A stretch of 64,000 nucleotides of DNA, from assembly GCF_011397635.1 (NCBI RefSeq), contig NC_064753.1, forward strand, positions 28,730,322 through 28,794,321, read 5' to 3'. Positions 1 to 54,375 of the stretch are shown here, piece by piece. Below the pieces are notes generated by a model. It was given only the letters and a program-made list of their open reading frames with translations. It was not told where the DNA came from and ran no database searches. Position 1 is the first letter of the stretch. Each line of letters begins with the position of its first letter. The translations under genes and the position numbers were made by a program. The stretch is from Epinephelus fuscoguttatus. Taxonomy: Eukaryota > Chordata > Actinopteri > Perciformes > Serranidae.

Positions 1-764
1 CTGAATTCACTGTTGTAGGATTTTCATATTAGTCTATACTGTACTGAAGAGTGTGAACAGCACTGTGGATCCTCCCACATCTATTTGTCCCACTGCTAAA
101 ACAGACTGCAAATCAACCTTTGCCTCTGTGCACATGTGCTTGCTTTCGACCGTTACTGGGTCATCACTGATGCTGCAAAACTATGTGACAAGATCTGGAC
201 TTAAGTGAATAAATCCTTCCTTGTCTTTATATTTCTTTGGGCACCCAAACATGCTCGCTGTATTTCATCAGTGTTTTCATTTACAGTCAGAACAAGCAGC
301 TTTATTATTGTCGTTCTGCATAGGTAAGGCATTTGTTGAACTGCTGACACAAGACGTGGTGGACAGTTTTTCATCTCTTTCCTCTTGTGGCTGCTTTATA
401 AGCTTCTTTGGAGTATCTGGTTACTCCAGATGTGTTGGACTTTCTATATTTAACCTACACAGTGCCCTTAGTAAACAGGGGTATTTCAAGGTCAGTTTGA
501 TTTTTCAGTCATCAGTTAGCTCATTAGGAGCCGGTCCTCTTTGCTTCCCATTTTATACAAAGACAGGTGTGTGCAGAAAGTGTAATGTGCTTTTAGACGT
601 GTCAAGTAAATGTGGAGGTTGAACTGTAATGTTATTAGGACTTGTTATTAGACTCGCAAAGATAATAGTAGTATTACACTTTCTTCGTGCATTAGGCTTG
701 ATATATTTGTTTTTTTTAAAAATGTTTTTCATGATCAGTTATCTCGTTCCTTGTCTTCTTTCAG
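1..764 (+). other. dennd5a: dennd5a intron (partial), no exon seen
   Basis: This is AT-rich sequence before the first recognisable dennd5a exon. It ends in a pyrimidine-rich tract and a TTTCAG acceptor at 759-764. A 133-codon open frame at 221-622 has low-complexity hydrophobic composition and no family resemblance, so I treat it as chance. The earlier dennd5a exons must lie upstream of the window. Confidence 0.7.
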
Positions 765-19096
<18,332 letters not shown>

Positions 19097-20440
19097 AACC
19101 AAACCAACCTCCCACCAGTTGTACCCGACCAGGACGATCACTGGGGACCACTAAAAAGAATAACTGAACCTTTTATATGCAGGAAACCGACTTGAACAAA
19201 GGACATTCTCTGGCTTATATTAAAGCTACTGTTACAATTGCCATATATGAAGTGCAATGAGCCTTTCAAGATATGTTGTTATTTTTATCCTCGATGATGT
19301 TGCCATTAGATGTTAAAAATATGTTTTCTATTATGAACCATAATTTTCACATTATCGACGATGACCTACTTGTGCTATAATGTTTTATTGAAAGCTAAAT
19401 ATTTTCATTGTTATCGTGAACTGCTGACAATGGCTATATTTAATGGAAAGGGAGGATCAAAACTGTTAATATATTTTCAGAGAAAAACAGTATTATTTTG
19501 TTAAATCAGTCAAGTTGCTTGCTCTGTTGTCAACTCAGATTCCAATGTCATTACGCAGAGCTTAAAGCAAATGATGTAGAAGTATGCTTTATAAGTATGT
19601 GTATGACAGGGGGTTTGTAGTGTGAAATATGATTCACCTACATGGAAATAACGGCTGTTACATTTGGGCCTGTAGGCCGGAGAAATGTACTAGTATGCAG
19701 ATCTTTTCCATGGAATACCTTCAGCAGAGAAACGATCCTTCTTGCATGATAATAAGACTGTGTGGCTCAACGCTGTATCCAGTGATGGACGTTATATTCG
19801 GCTGGATAAAGGAAAATACCCCGAGTCTTTGCTTGTGTTCCACACACAAGTCCGACAAGAGATGCTTGACCCAGCTTTCCGTGCACAGTGGATCACAAAG
19901 ACAGCCTTCGTGTAAATACCTCCAGCCAGCCCTTTCCCCAACCATCATCCCAGCCCTGACACTACATCTGCCCTCTTCTCTGAACAGTGTGATGATCCGT
20001 GTAGACTCCTCGTGATAAGGGATGATCTCCTGCTTCCCATGTGAGGAGCCAAAAGGACAGCTCCTTCCCACTCCTGATTTTGTCATCATTGTTTCTTGCT
20101 ATGCAATATCCACAAACAGAAAATTCAACCCCCCTACAGACTCCATACCGGGGTGTCTTGAGGTGTTACCTGGCCCTCCTCCGTTACATACTTTGAACTA
20201 TACTGTGCAGAACAAGAGATTTAATATGTGAAGGACTTCTTTTCTGTGCCAACAACGTCTGGAATGACTGTGTTGTACTCGTCTGTGTACGACCCACACA
20301 TGAGCATCTTGGGAAATTTATATTTTTGTTTTCCAATACTGTTGTACATTTATTGACATAGCTGTGTAATGTAGTGTTTGCTAAGTGAGCAACAGTGTAC
20401 AGTGTAAAAATATATTAAGAATAAAGCATCTGTAATGCGT
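19097..20440 (+). other. dennd5a: dennd5a 3'UTR with poly(A) signal
   Basis: Noncoding sequence follows the TGA at 19094-19096. The first convincing AATAAA lies at 20420-20425, so cleavage is expected near 20440 and the UTR is about 1.34 kb. Open frames of 128 and 122 codons on opposite strands near 19629-20089 overlap each other and have no family resemblance. Confidence 0.65.
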
Positions 20441-21030
20441 TAAACTTATATTTAATTGTATTAGAGTCAATCAGTTTTTCATTAATTTTATACTTTCATT
20501 GAGTAATTAAAATGGTTACATTACTTACTACAATTTAAACAGGGTAACTAATAATCTGTACATCCCAAAAACATCTCTTAACACTGTAAGTATATTTATA
20601 ATATTGGCCATATGTGCTCTCTCAGCTGAGAAAATATAGTCCAAAAAAAATTAAAACATTAATTGTAAATGAAAATAATTGTTGGCTGTATTTTGGTCAA
20701 CTTTTGTTCAATTTATTAAAAGCAAAATATTCCAAAACATAATTTAAAAATTAAATTTATGTCTAATTAAAGTCACTTTTATGTCAAATAAATAAATTGA
20801 AAACTAACAGCAGTGATTTAAGTGTAGACGCGCTGTAATATTGTCTACTATGTGTGCTTTCTCAGCTGGGAAAATGTAAACAAACTCGTTCGCGCCATGT
20901 CAAATAGCTGTTTTTCTTTAAAGCCTTAACCCAGGTGGATTATGGGACTTTGAGTTCCAAAGAAAGCCGTTAACAACTGGGACCACACGGAGACCTCCCG
21001 CTCGTTCACTACACCTCCCATCATACATGT
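20441..21030. other. dennd5a to sinhcaf-like intergenic DNA
   Basis: About 600 bp of AT-rich sequence. The phrase TGTGCTCTCTCAGCTGAGAA (from 20612) recurs as TGTGCTTTCTCAGCTGGGAA (from 20853), an imperfect direct duplication with intervening AT-rich DNA. No gene was seen. Confidence 0.6.
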
Positions 21031-21039
21031 CGTGTGAGG

Positions 21040-21239
21040 CGTATGAGAGGACAGCAGCGATTGGTTGACTCCAGGTTCAAACCCAACGGCTGCACTCCTT
21101 ATATGGTCATTCTACGCTCACTCCTTTCATTCCGGCTTTTTATGCTAATGATATTCTAATAGACAGCTGTATGCAGTCGTAGTAAGAGCATGCGCAGTGC
21201 GTGGAAAGAATACGGCGAAGATTCAAAGTTTTTGTTCAG
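21040..21239 (+). promoter_or_regulatory. promoter and noncoding exon 1 of the sinhcaf-like gene
   Basis: Seen in order: an inverted CCAAT box (GATTGG, 21059-21064), a perfect CArG box CCTTATATGG (21097-21106), an octamer-like ATGCTAAT (about 21142-21149), an NRF1-like half site GCATGCGCA (about 21188-21196), and a strong splice donor, TTCA followed by GTAAGT, at 21240. A noncoding first exon probably starts around 21150-21200 and ends at 21239, splicing to 22354. The motifs are read directly; their function and the start site are inferred. Confidence 0.5.
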
Positions 21240-22387
21240 TAAGTGCACTGTTATTTCTCTTGTATAGACATTACATTTGTCACATTATACTTATTAGTTG
21301 TGTGTGAAGAAACTGATGGGGATGTGGTGCAGTCGTAGCCTGACGTGTTCGTTTCCAGTTGTTGCGAGCTAAGTGTACAAAGACGACAATGGGATAACGT
21401 GGAAGTGAACGAGAGCGTGGCGTGGTAATGGTAGCGAACTCGGCTAGCTAGCATGCTAACAGCTAACAACAATGAGCCGTATTTGGCGCTCGAGCGGGCA
21501 AAAGTTTGAATTTAAAGGGGAAGATGGGTTTAATCCCAACTTTTTACATTTAATCAAAAATATCGAGAACATACACGAACCGCACTAAGCTGATAATTGC
21601 GTGTTATTCAGACACGCGTGTTAACGTACACACATTATTCGGCGAATAGCCCGGTAGCTTTTTGTTTCTTCACTTCAAAAAGCGCTGCTGCCCGCTTTTT
21701 GTTGTCGAGTTTTCACTGCAAACACATCTCCAACTTAACAATATATGTCACCAACTGTTTTCGTTGTGTTTGTGCTAGAAAATTCGCAAAGTCTCCGATG
21801 TAATGACCGGTGTTGAGAAAAGTAACATTAGCGCCAGTTGACGGTAGTAAAACGCTATGTTGTGGGTGTAACGTTTCTGTGACTCGCCAGACGTTAACCC
21901 TGAAGAGTGCTGGAAAGTTCGGGTGCCTGTACCCGTTGCTACCACATCAAATGTAACATAACTAGTCATTTATGTTTTGTCACTTTAACCCAGCTAATGA
22001 CATGATGTTATAATGTTACTATAATGGCAGTCTTGTCTGTTAATTTTATGCTGTTTTGGTGTTTCCGCGACTTGACTTTAAATTCCTTAAGATGCTTACA
22101 TGTTGTCGATTAAGCCAAAGCAAGTCGTGCTTATTCGGTTGTTTGTGCTCTGTATATGTCATGCATCATCGTTACTCTGACCTAAAACGTGACTTTCATA
22201 CAGGATATGTTTAATTTATGGGTTAAGAGTGTCTCGGTTGTGTCTGTATGTGTGTGCGTGCGTGTAGGGACCGCCCCCTTTTCGGTAGTAGAAAGCACAA
22301 CTGTCTGCAGACATCCAGGGCGCTCATTACCGAGCTTTGTTTTCCGTTTCCAGATTTTTTGCCATAACACCAACCAACAAGCAGACT

Positions 22388-24576
22388 ATGTTTGGCTTCC
22401 ACAAGTCAAAGATCTACCGGAGTAACGACGGCTGTTGCATCTGCAAGACCAAGTCCTCCAGCTCACGCTTCACAGACAGCAGTCGATATGAGGAGACGTT
22501 CGGGCTCTGTTTTGGGTAACCGCTCTCATTCATTCATTCATATGACACGTCTGTATTGTGTTTTGCGCGCGTGTGTGTTTGTGTATGAACTGAAAATAAA
22601 ATGAATGCATCAGCTTCAACTTTTGCAATCACTCTTCATTCATTCATTTTCCCAAAGGTTGTCAGAAGACCGTGTTGGAGATATTTGCAATGCCTGTGTG
22701 CTGCTGGTGAAGAGGTGGAAGAAGCTTCCCAATGGCTCCAAGAAGAACTGGAACCATGTAAGTGATGTGTGCACACAGTAATGAGCACCAAATTGTCCAG
22801 TTGCCATGTCATAACTTTAAACTGACTTGATGTTTTGCCTGGTGTGACTCAGGTGGTGGATGCCCGAGCTGGACCAGGCTTCAAGATGACAAAACCCAAG
22901 AAGATCAAGAACGGCGATGGAAAGAAGAAAAGCAAACTAAAGAAGCTTCACAAATTAAAGAGACAAAGTAAGTTAAAATATATTACCAAGCAACTTGCAT
23001 GTGTTGTGAGATTTCGCTTATATTTTAAAAATTTGAATTTGTCACACAAGGACTATATGTTGTTGTTGTTAACAGAAGGTAAAATTAAAGCACAAGAAAG
23101 TGCCTAACATGAAGGTGACACACATAAATGCAATTTGACCCAATGTCAGTTTTGTTTTTGTTGTCGTTTTCATCGAAGCCCAAATAAAAATGACTGTAAC
23201 AGCAGCATCTTGTGGCTCTTTGGGTTAGAGCATGCACTGTGTAGCTGCAGTATTTTTTGGTTCACATCAGAAAATTTCAGATTAATCAGAAAATTAATCA
23301 GCAACAATTTTCATTATTGATAAGTTGGGGATTTATTATGTAAAGGAAAAAATGCCAGAATGGGGTTTTTGCGGATCCTTAAAGTCTTAAAGGCCTTGAA
23401 TTCATTGATCTAAAAACAAAGCCTTAACTGGTATTATAATGTCTTAAACCAATCTTTTGAGTCTAACAAATGATCAGACATGCAAAGTAAAATTTCGCAA
23501 TTTTTTTCTGATTTTGCCTTATAAAATTTAAAAGAATTGGTAACCTGATTTTTTTTTTTTTTAAATTTACCACATTCATGTATTTATGAATTTTTATTAT
23601 TATTATTTTTTGTTTGTTTGGGGTTTTTTATTAAAAAAATTGAGTGACATTATGAAAAGCCTTAAATTGCATTTGCTTTAAGCTGTATGAACCCTGTATG
23701 AACTGTTTATGGCATCTTAAATGTGAAAATTTCATTTTATCAATCTTCTTTGATGAAGAACATGTTTAGGTTTTGGAATGTTGGTCAGACAAAACAAGCA
23801 GATTTGGGCTTTAGTAGAATGCTACAGACATTTTCATTATTTTCTGACTTTGTTTTTAAGACCCAAAAAAATCTAGAAAAAAAGATTAATTGATAATAAA
23901 CATAATTGGTAGTTTTCGCCCTAGTTTGAATCTAGGCTGTTTGTTGACCTACTTTCATCCTAATTTGGATTTATTTAATTTAATTTTTTTTTTTATTTAT
24001 TTAATTGTCACTTTGTGCCTATTAGATCAGTTGTTAAGTTATTGTATAAACTTAACTGAAGTATAGTCAGAAATTGGTTAAATCAATTTGATGGCAATGT
24101 TGAAGTATTTATTTTGTTTACTAAGCAGACTCAGACGCCCACAGCACCACCTCCAGTGTGTCTCCAGCGCAGTCGCCCAGTTACAGCAACCAGTCAGATG
24201 ATGGTTCAGACATCGAGTCCAAACAAAGACGCCCGACTCCCTCCATCTTCTCCTTCCTGGACCGTTCGTACTGGAAAAGGTGAGCTGCTGCTCTCATTGA
24301 AAAGCTTTGTATTTGGCAATGCGATAGGGCAAGTTTAATAAATTAATCTGTGCTTTTTAATATGATTTAACTGTGTCTTTTTTCCTGTTTAGGCAAAAGG
24401 TGTGCTGTGGGATCGTCTATAAGGGGCGGTTTGGAGAGGTCATCATTGATCCTCGACTCTTCAAGCCCTGCTGCAGTTCCAAAAAACAAAAGACTCTGGC
24501 GTCCACGCAGGCGGCCGCACACCTTCCAGACACACTTCCTCCACAGCTGCCAGAAGACATGAAAGAAACCTGGTGA
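22388..24576 (+). CDS. sinhcafl: SINHCAF/FAM60A-like Sin3-HDAC complex subunit
   Basis: SINHCAF (FAM60A) is a nuclear subunit of the Sin3/HDAC corepressor. Five exons, 22388-22515, 22658-22757, 22853-22967, 24129-24279 and 24393-24576 (TGA), join in phase to 225 residues; human SINHCAF has about 221. The start ATG at 22388 opens MFGFHKSKIYRSNDGCCICK, as in the family. An amino-terminal zinc finger uses C16, C17, C19, C41 and the pair C53/C56 (CNAC). Then come WKKLPNGSKKNWNHVVDARA, a Lys-rich stretch at about residues 85-115, NSDAHSTTSSVSPAQSPSYS, and the conserved WKRQKVCCGIVYKGRFGEV near the end. The tail after FKPCCSSKK differs from human. The gene lies between dennd5a and scube2, whereas human SINHCAF sits beside DENND5B on chromosome 12, so this is probably the ohnologue (fam60al). 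The family assignment is firm; the paralogue symbol is inferred from synteny. Confidence 0.9.
23680..23930 (-). mobile_element. hAT-type miniature element, copy 5 (degenerate)
   Basis: It lies within the 1.16 kb intron of the sinhcaf-like gene. It keeps GTTGGTCAGACAAAACAAGC, a TTTTCATTATTTTCTGAC block and AGATTAATTGATAATAAACA. A further scrap of the same family (GATTAATCAGAAAATTAATC) lies at 23280-23299. Boundaries are approximate. Confidence 0.5.
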
Positions 24577-26590
24577 TTGCTCCTGTTGAATCCCCCTGTA
24601 GGGTTATCCATGGCATCACCTGGATTTGTCTCCAGTGGCAGACCTCTCATTTCCACTCCCCCCCTAATTAGACCTGTTAGTTAGACGTTTCTTTTCCACG
24701 TAATGTTCCTTTTTATATGGGTATTTTTTTAAACTTTTGTATAGAGTTGATTTTTCTTTTTTTATAGAAAGCAGAAAAAGCAAAAAAAAGAACGCATTAT
24801 GGGCATTAGTGTTATTTATAGGTTGAGGAAGCGAATTTTTCTCAAGGCTCCGTTTCTGATTCTGAATCTTTGGTTATTCTGTATTAACGTTATGTAAATA
24901 TTTTGTCACTTTTTCTTACATATCAAGACTGTTCTATTTTTTTCTTCGTAATTTTTCTCAAACTGTAAGTATGCATATGAAAAACACCAGCTATTCTAAT
25001 ACCAGCTTTGTTTGTGTATGTTGGAATGACTCTTCAACATGTTGCTGCAATGTTTTCCAACCTGTTTGTTCCATATGTGTGAATGCACGCGTCTGTAGGA
25101 TGTTGTTTACCCCAGGGATCATTAATACAACTGTTCTATGAATTTAATGAGCTTTTGATGCATGTGCGTGTAATCTCTCGTCATTTTCACAGCTGAAGCA
25201 CGCTACAAGTTTTGAAACACTCCATTTTGATTTGTTGGTGCACAATGACTCGGATAGATGTGGTTAGACCATGCATGCAGTACATTCCTTCGCCTTTTGG
25301 AATGACAAAAGTGATTTATTTATTTCTTTTGTACAGCCTCCAATGAAATGACAATGCATGTTATAAAGCAAATGTTTTTAAAATGGATTTTGTAAATACA
25401 CAGTGTTTTGGCTCTCGGTACATCCAAAACCTTTTAAATTACAGAAATGGCAAAGCACTACTTCTGTAAAGAAAATGTTTTTGTTTGTCTGAAAGGTGCT
25501 GAAGACATGTATTTTTACGCTAGGCCAGTTAATAGGTTTTATCACATTTTCACACATTTTCTCAGACGTATTTCTGTAAAGACGTTTAAAACTCTGCATA
25601 AATATGTGTACGCTGCAGGGAACTGTAGATTTTTAATTGCAGCGTCATCAGTGAGCTGCGATGTTGCTTGTGTGTTTGAGTGCTAATGGCATGCAATGGT
25701 CAGAAACTGAACATACAGGAAACATGATTTATGGTTACTCTACTTTTTTTGCCAGAAAAATACTGTTAGAGAAATTGTGTGATTACCATTGCTGTGATTT
25801 ATTTTCAAAAGCAATTGTCAAAGTTCAAACTATGCAGACATTTTGAATGTGAGAAGTGCTCTGGGGCTGTCTGTCGCTTTCACTCTAATAGTGTAAAGTG
25901 ATGGATCCTTACTCAACCAAATTGGCTTGTAAAAAGCACCCATTATCTCAGCAATAATTTTACATTTTCCTAATCAAAATTCATAATTGTCTCAAGGCTT
26001 TTCATGCGTATGTCATGTAAAATAATGCTCAGACTGCAGGTCAAGCCATGGTGTATACTGTCTCTAATTAATACTGAAGTGACACAGTTGCTTTTTTTTT
26101 GTTTCGTGTTTTTTTTTCTTCTCATTATTACTGTAACCAATCTCAAACTTCATGAATTGACAGGTGATGTTCTGTAAAGTTGCTTAATATATAAACTTTT
26201 CTGCGGCAGGGTAGTTTAAATGCTGAACATGTTTTATGATTCTTATTAAAAGGAGAAATGCTGCTCCCTTTTACGCTGGGAAAATAAGCTTGTTTTTGTC
26301 CTTAGGGAGTTGCCATATTGTTTTTGCGAGGTACATTTTGGGATGTGAGATGTGCCTTAATGAATTACCTGACCTTGTCACGATTCTCGTGTAATTTATA
26401 TTTATTTATTGCAAAAACTTTTTTTTTTTAAACTGACGTTTTGATAACTGGTGTAGAGCCTTTCAGAAAGTCTGTTTTTAATTTTGTGCACTTCTTTTGA
26501 ACTTGCAATGTAGATGTTTTTAATACTTTTTTTGTATAATGTACCACAATGTAGATCTGTATTGTAATAAAAAAAAGAAAGGAAAATGGT
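24577..26590 (+). other. long 3'UTR of the sinhcaf-like gene
   Basis: AT-rich noncoding sequence runs from the TGA to an AATAAA at 26566-26571, about 2.0 kb. Pumilio-type TGTAAATA motifs occur at 24893-24900 and 25391-25398. No coding frame of interest was seen. The assigned end rests on one poly(A) signal; earlier cleavage is possible. Confidence 0.55.
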
Positions 26591-28900
26591 GTACCTGTGA
26601 TACTTGTGTCCTCCGGTAGGTGGTGCACAAGCGCTACATAGAGTACAGTTATAAATCAACGAGGCAGTTCACTGTGTGGAAGAGGAATAGAAAGGTCACA
26701 TAATTAGGGTAAGTTAAACCTGGTTATTGATTAAAATTCCCGAAATTATTTTTTTTAATGATTATATTTCAAATAAAACTGCATTGTACAGAGACATTTG
26801 TTTTATAACACTGAAAATTATAATTTTAACATATATGAATCAATATCACCCAGAACAAGAGGAAATAAATAAAAACTAAAACAGACAGACAACATTAAAC
26901 TGTACGAGGGAGATGTAAAGATACACAAAATACTTTAAGCTATTATTTCAGCTTCCTGTTCGTTGTCGTCATAAAAACAATAAAAACTACCGAAACTCAT
27001 GAAAACGTCAATGGTAAGGAAGGACAGACGTGTAAGACTTGTAACGCGATTTAATGGTACTGTCAAAGTAGACTTTAATATTTTTTAGTTTTTCGAGTTT
27101 TGTTAAAAGTTTAAAGGTAAAAATAAAGATTTATTTGAATCGGTTAAATTAGTCAGGCTTCAGCTTTAAAAACAGGAGGACGACGTTCTTCATGTGCGTT
27201 TAATTAGCTGTTAGCATGTATGGCTAACAAAATAATGATACATTTGAAGGTAAAATCAGGCTAATTCAGTTTCCAACTGGTAAAAGTCGCTTTCGAAGGC
27301 GTTATAAATTAGAAACGTGATGAACTAGCAACTACGTTGTTAAGCTAACTGTAATCTTCCATGGCAACCTAGTTAGCTAACAGCTAGCAAAGTTAGCTAA
27401 CCAACCATTATTGATAACAACCACTCATATTAGGGACTGTTCTGTATTTGTCAGAGTAGGGGGTGGCAGGGGTGTGACTCCTTTCATATTTTATTTTTCT
27501 CCAAAGCTACGAATATTTTTCCTTGAGCCTCCCTGGCTGACTAGGGTGAAAATGCATGACCCTAGATTGACCATACATTAGTTGATAGATTTTAAAAACT
27601 TACCCCTTTATGTTTCAAGTTAAAAATTGAAGACGAAATCCTGGAATTGAAGAAAGCCTTGGTTTTTGACTCTTGTTGTGCATGCTGGCTAGTTAGTGCA
27701 AAGGTTTATTGATGGCAAAATTTTAATTGAGACATGTAGACTAAAGTGATTTTGATAAAATATCACTATTTTAAGCTCAGATCAGATTTGGTTAGGTTTT
27801 TGTTTTTTCTGATAGAAGTCATCATCCGACAAATTTCTGATGATAATTTGACCATCAGAAATTTGAAAATATAATGATAATTTCTGTTTTTACAGTTTCT
27901 GGCTGTGATATATGGTGTAATTCTGGCGATTTTTAAAGAAAACATGCCCTTCAAACCTGTACAGCTTTGGAAAGCATGTTTTCTTTAAAAAATCTGTGGT
28001 AAAATAAACACAAATTACCACCATTTTAAGTTGTATGCCTCTCCCCTAAGCCAACAAAAAACATAAGCCCCTCCCCAATGCTTAAAAAATTATTTGATAT
28101 GCCCCCTAGTTTTGCACCACTCCTTCTCCTCTCAAGTAATGAACAGTCCCTTATGTGGATGTATTATGTGCATCAGATTTTTTTAAAACAAGTTTGACAC
28201 AGTCGACTTTGAAACAGATGCCAGAGACCATGTTTACAAGAATATATACAAATACAATTTATACAAAAAAGAACAATGGAGGTAACATTATGGTGAAAAT
28301 CAAGAGCAAAAAGATTTTTAAATGAAAAGGCAGCAAAAACAAAAAGGAGAAACAATGAGGTAAACCAAAGAGCAAGGTAAGAGACTTTAAAAGAGCAAGG
28401 ACCTAGATATAGATGTATACAGTTACTTATTTATTTGACTTTACAATTCAATTTTTACACATATTTTAGTGATGTGAAGTAGTTGGCAAAGTTGTTTATG
28501 AACACAGAAAGAGGGAGTATATACTTTTTACTTACAAGTATCAATGTGAGGGGTTGTCCATGAAATAAATTATATCAGTGTGACTGAATGACAGTGTATT
28601 ATCTACTTTTTTTATCACAGCCACTTGTGAATATCAGACCAAAACAAATTTACTTATGGATATTTAAGAAAATAGATGAACTTCTGAGGAACAAAATGTG
28701 CAAGGTTCTGCTTCAAATTTTGATCTTTTGTGAGAAAAAAATCATTGACAGGGTATATTGCTGGCACGATTTTAAAGCTGGTTTCTTAAAATAATAATAA
28801 ATAAAATGAAAATGAGTTTTCCCTGTAAGAAACCTCGAAGTTTATTGGTTTAAAAACCATACGAATCATTCTGTCACCACATTTTTATCCATAAAATTAA
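26591..28900. other. sinhcaf-like to scube2 intergenic region
   Basis: AT-rich DNA with no supported gene. The main recognisable object is the inverted-repeat element at 27432-28151. A cluster of GTTAGCTAAC-type words occurs at 27355-27405. Open frames here are short and low in complexity. Confidence 0.65.
27432..28151. mobile_element. 720-bp inverted-repeat element with internal hairpins
   Basis: The ends are perfect 11-bp inverted copies, AGGGACTGTTC at 27432-27442 and GAACAGTCCCT at 28141-28151. Inside are two further hairpins: AATTTCTGATG / CATCAGAAATT around 27832-27863, and GATTTTTAAAGAAAACATGC (about 27929-27948) facing GCATGTTTTCTTTAAAAAAT (about 27975-27994). No transposase frame is present, so it is probably a non-autonomous DNA element. 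The superfamily is unknown. Confidence 0.6.
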
Positions 28901-29157
28901 CATCACCAACTTTTAGTGAGGGCTCATGTTTACAAGACTTGAGACTTTAAAATAACTCGTCCGGTTTACCAAGTGACTTCCGGTCACGGCTTTCAAAATA
29001 AAAGCTTATCCCGCGCACATATGTTGTAACGTTTTACTCAAAGCGTCGACACTTCCGGTTTTCCAGCGGCTGTTTGACTAACTTGATTTGCTGCTTCAAA
29101 AGCGGTTTTTTCTTCATTCATGTGTACGCGCACGCACGCTCTCATTCTCGCGCTCTC

Positions 29158-29160
<3 letters not shown>

Positions 29161-29203
<43 letters not shown>
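29161..29203. repeat. (CA)n microsatellite
   Basis: An uninterrupted CA tract of about 43 nt lies about 140 bp upstream of the scube2 start codon, inside or next to its promoter. Confidence 0.95.
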
Positions 29204-29205
<2 letters not shown>

Positions 29206-29259
29206 ACTCACTCCTTTCTCTTTTCAAAAGCCCCTTGTGAAGCAGATTGACAGGCTAGA

Positions 29260-29313
29260 ATGAAAATGAGGCGGACGCTCGGTCACGACTTCAGTGCGTA
29301 CGCGTCCTTTTGA
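29260..29313 (+). other. upstream ORF in the presumed scube2 5'UTR
   Basis: ATG at 29260 opens 17 codons (MKMRRTLGHDFSAYASF) and closes at TGA 29311-29313, 29 nt before the scube2 ATG. If the mRNA starts upstream of 29260 this small frame could reduce translation of scube2. A transcription start between 29263 and 29342 would exclude it. Confidence 0.35.
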
Positions 29314-29342
29314 GAAGACCTCTAAACTTGGATCATATCACC

Positions 29343-53450
<24,108 letters not shown>

Positions 53451-54245
53451 GATGGGCAGTTTCTGGATATTTCATGAAAACCCAGATTAGATCCCGAAGA
53501 GAAAGCAAATAAGTCAAGCAACTGGACTTTAAACTGGAGCTTTAAGAGGGAGAAATGAGTGTAGACCCACATGGGCATCCTCATATGCTTGTTTGGAAAA
53601 TTGGAAACATGTTTTAATTAGCAAGAGTTGAATTATGACCATCTCAGGATTCCATGCTGTACATGCCAACGTTATGAGACATTTGCTAATAGCATCATAA
53701 TGAAAAACAAACGCTGTAGCTGAACAGATATATGCTGAATGTCAGTGTGCTGTATATAGAGTGTGTATCTAGTTTTAACATAGGCTACGTTCACAGTTAG
53801 AGCTTCATTGACAGAAACACTGCTACATATCAGAAACAAATATAGCACAAATGTTTTCTTGGGAACATTAGCACTACTGAAGAAGTAGTGGCACCACAAA
53901 AGCAATTATTCTGATAAATGTTTTGTATATGATGTAAAAAGTTTTAGGTGAAATGCTAATGTATTGTAGCAACTACGTACATTTTTGACAGTATAGCACC
54001 GCTGCAATCGCTGGTGGCCGACGTATTTGATGTTCCAAGGTGTGAGTGAGTGCGACTACACCAGTACGCATCAGTATATTTTGTACTGTTACCTAGCAAC
54101 CAAAGACGACTGTTAAGAGTACATGAAAAGAAAAGTCCTGTAAAATAGAATTGAGCTATTCACCTGTCTTAGATGACACATGTATGTATATTTTTATGGT
54201 TTTGTACATCTAATATGCTGTAAATAAAGATAGGAAACTTATTTT
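53451..54245 (+). other. scube2: scube2 3'UTR with poly(A) signal
   Basis: About 0.8 kb of noncoding sequence follows the TAG at 53448-53450. AATAAA lies at 54223-54228, overlapping a Pumilio-type TGTAAATA at about 54220-54227. Cleavage is expected around 54240-54250. Confidence 0.7.
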
Positions 54246-54375
54246 GTGTTTTTGCTTCCTTTCCTCACTTTCATATCATATTGTATTTGTGGCACCAGAT
54301 AGAGGGTTTCAGTTGTTAATCCTGGATTTAATTCACATACAAATACCATGACTGCTCTGTTAGACCAGTTAACGT

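Larger units (their letters stand above)
28901..29342 (+). promoter_or_regulatory. scube2: scube2 upstream region and 5'UTR
   Basis: GC content rises towards the scube2 start. Two CTTCCGG ETS-like words occur (about 28977-28983 and 29052-29058). A CA dinucleotide repeat fills 29161-29203. The transcription start cannot be placed from sequence alone; the mRNA probably begins between the CA repeat and 29260. Confidence 0.4.

Noticed and set aside
221-622. 133-codon frame upstream of the first dennd5a exon
   Set aside because: Biased hydrophobic composition, no similarity to the DENN domain that should come next, and it does not end at a good donor.
19629-20089. Overlapping open frames on both strands in the dennd5a 3'UTR
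   Set aside because: They overlap head to head, lie before the poly(A) signal of dennd5a, and show no domain. A separate gene is unlikely.
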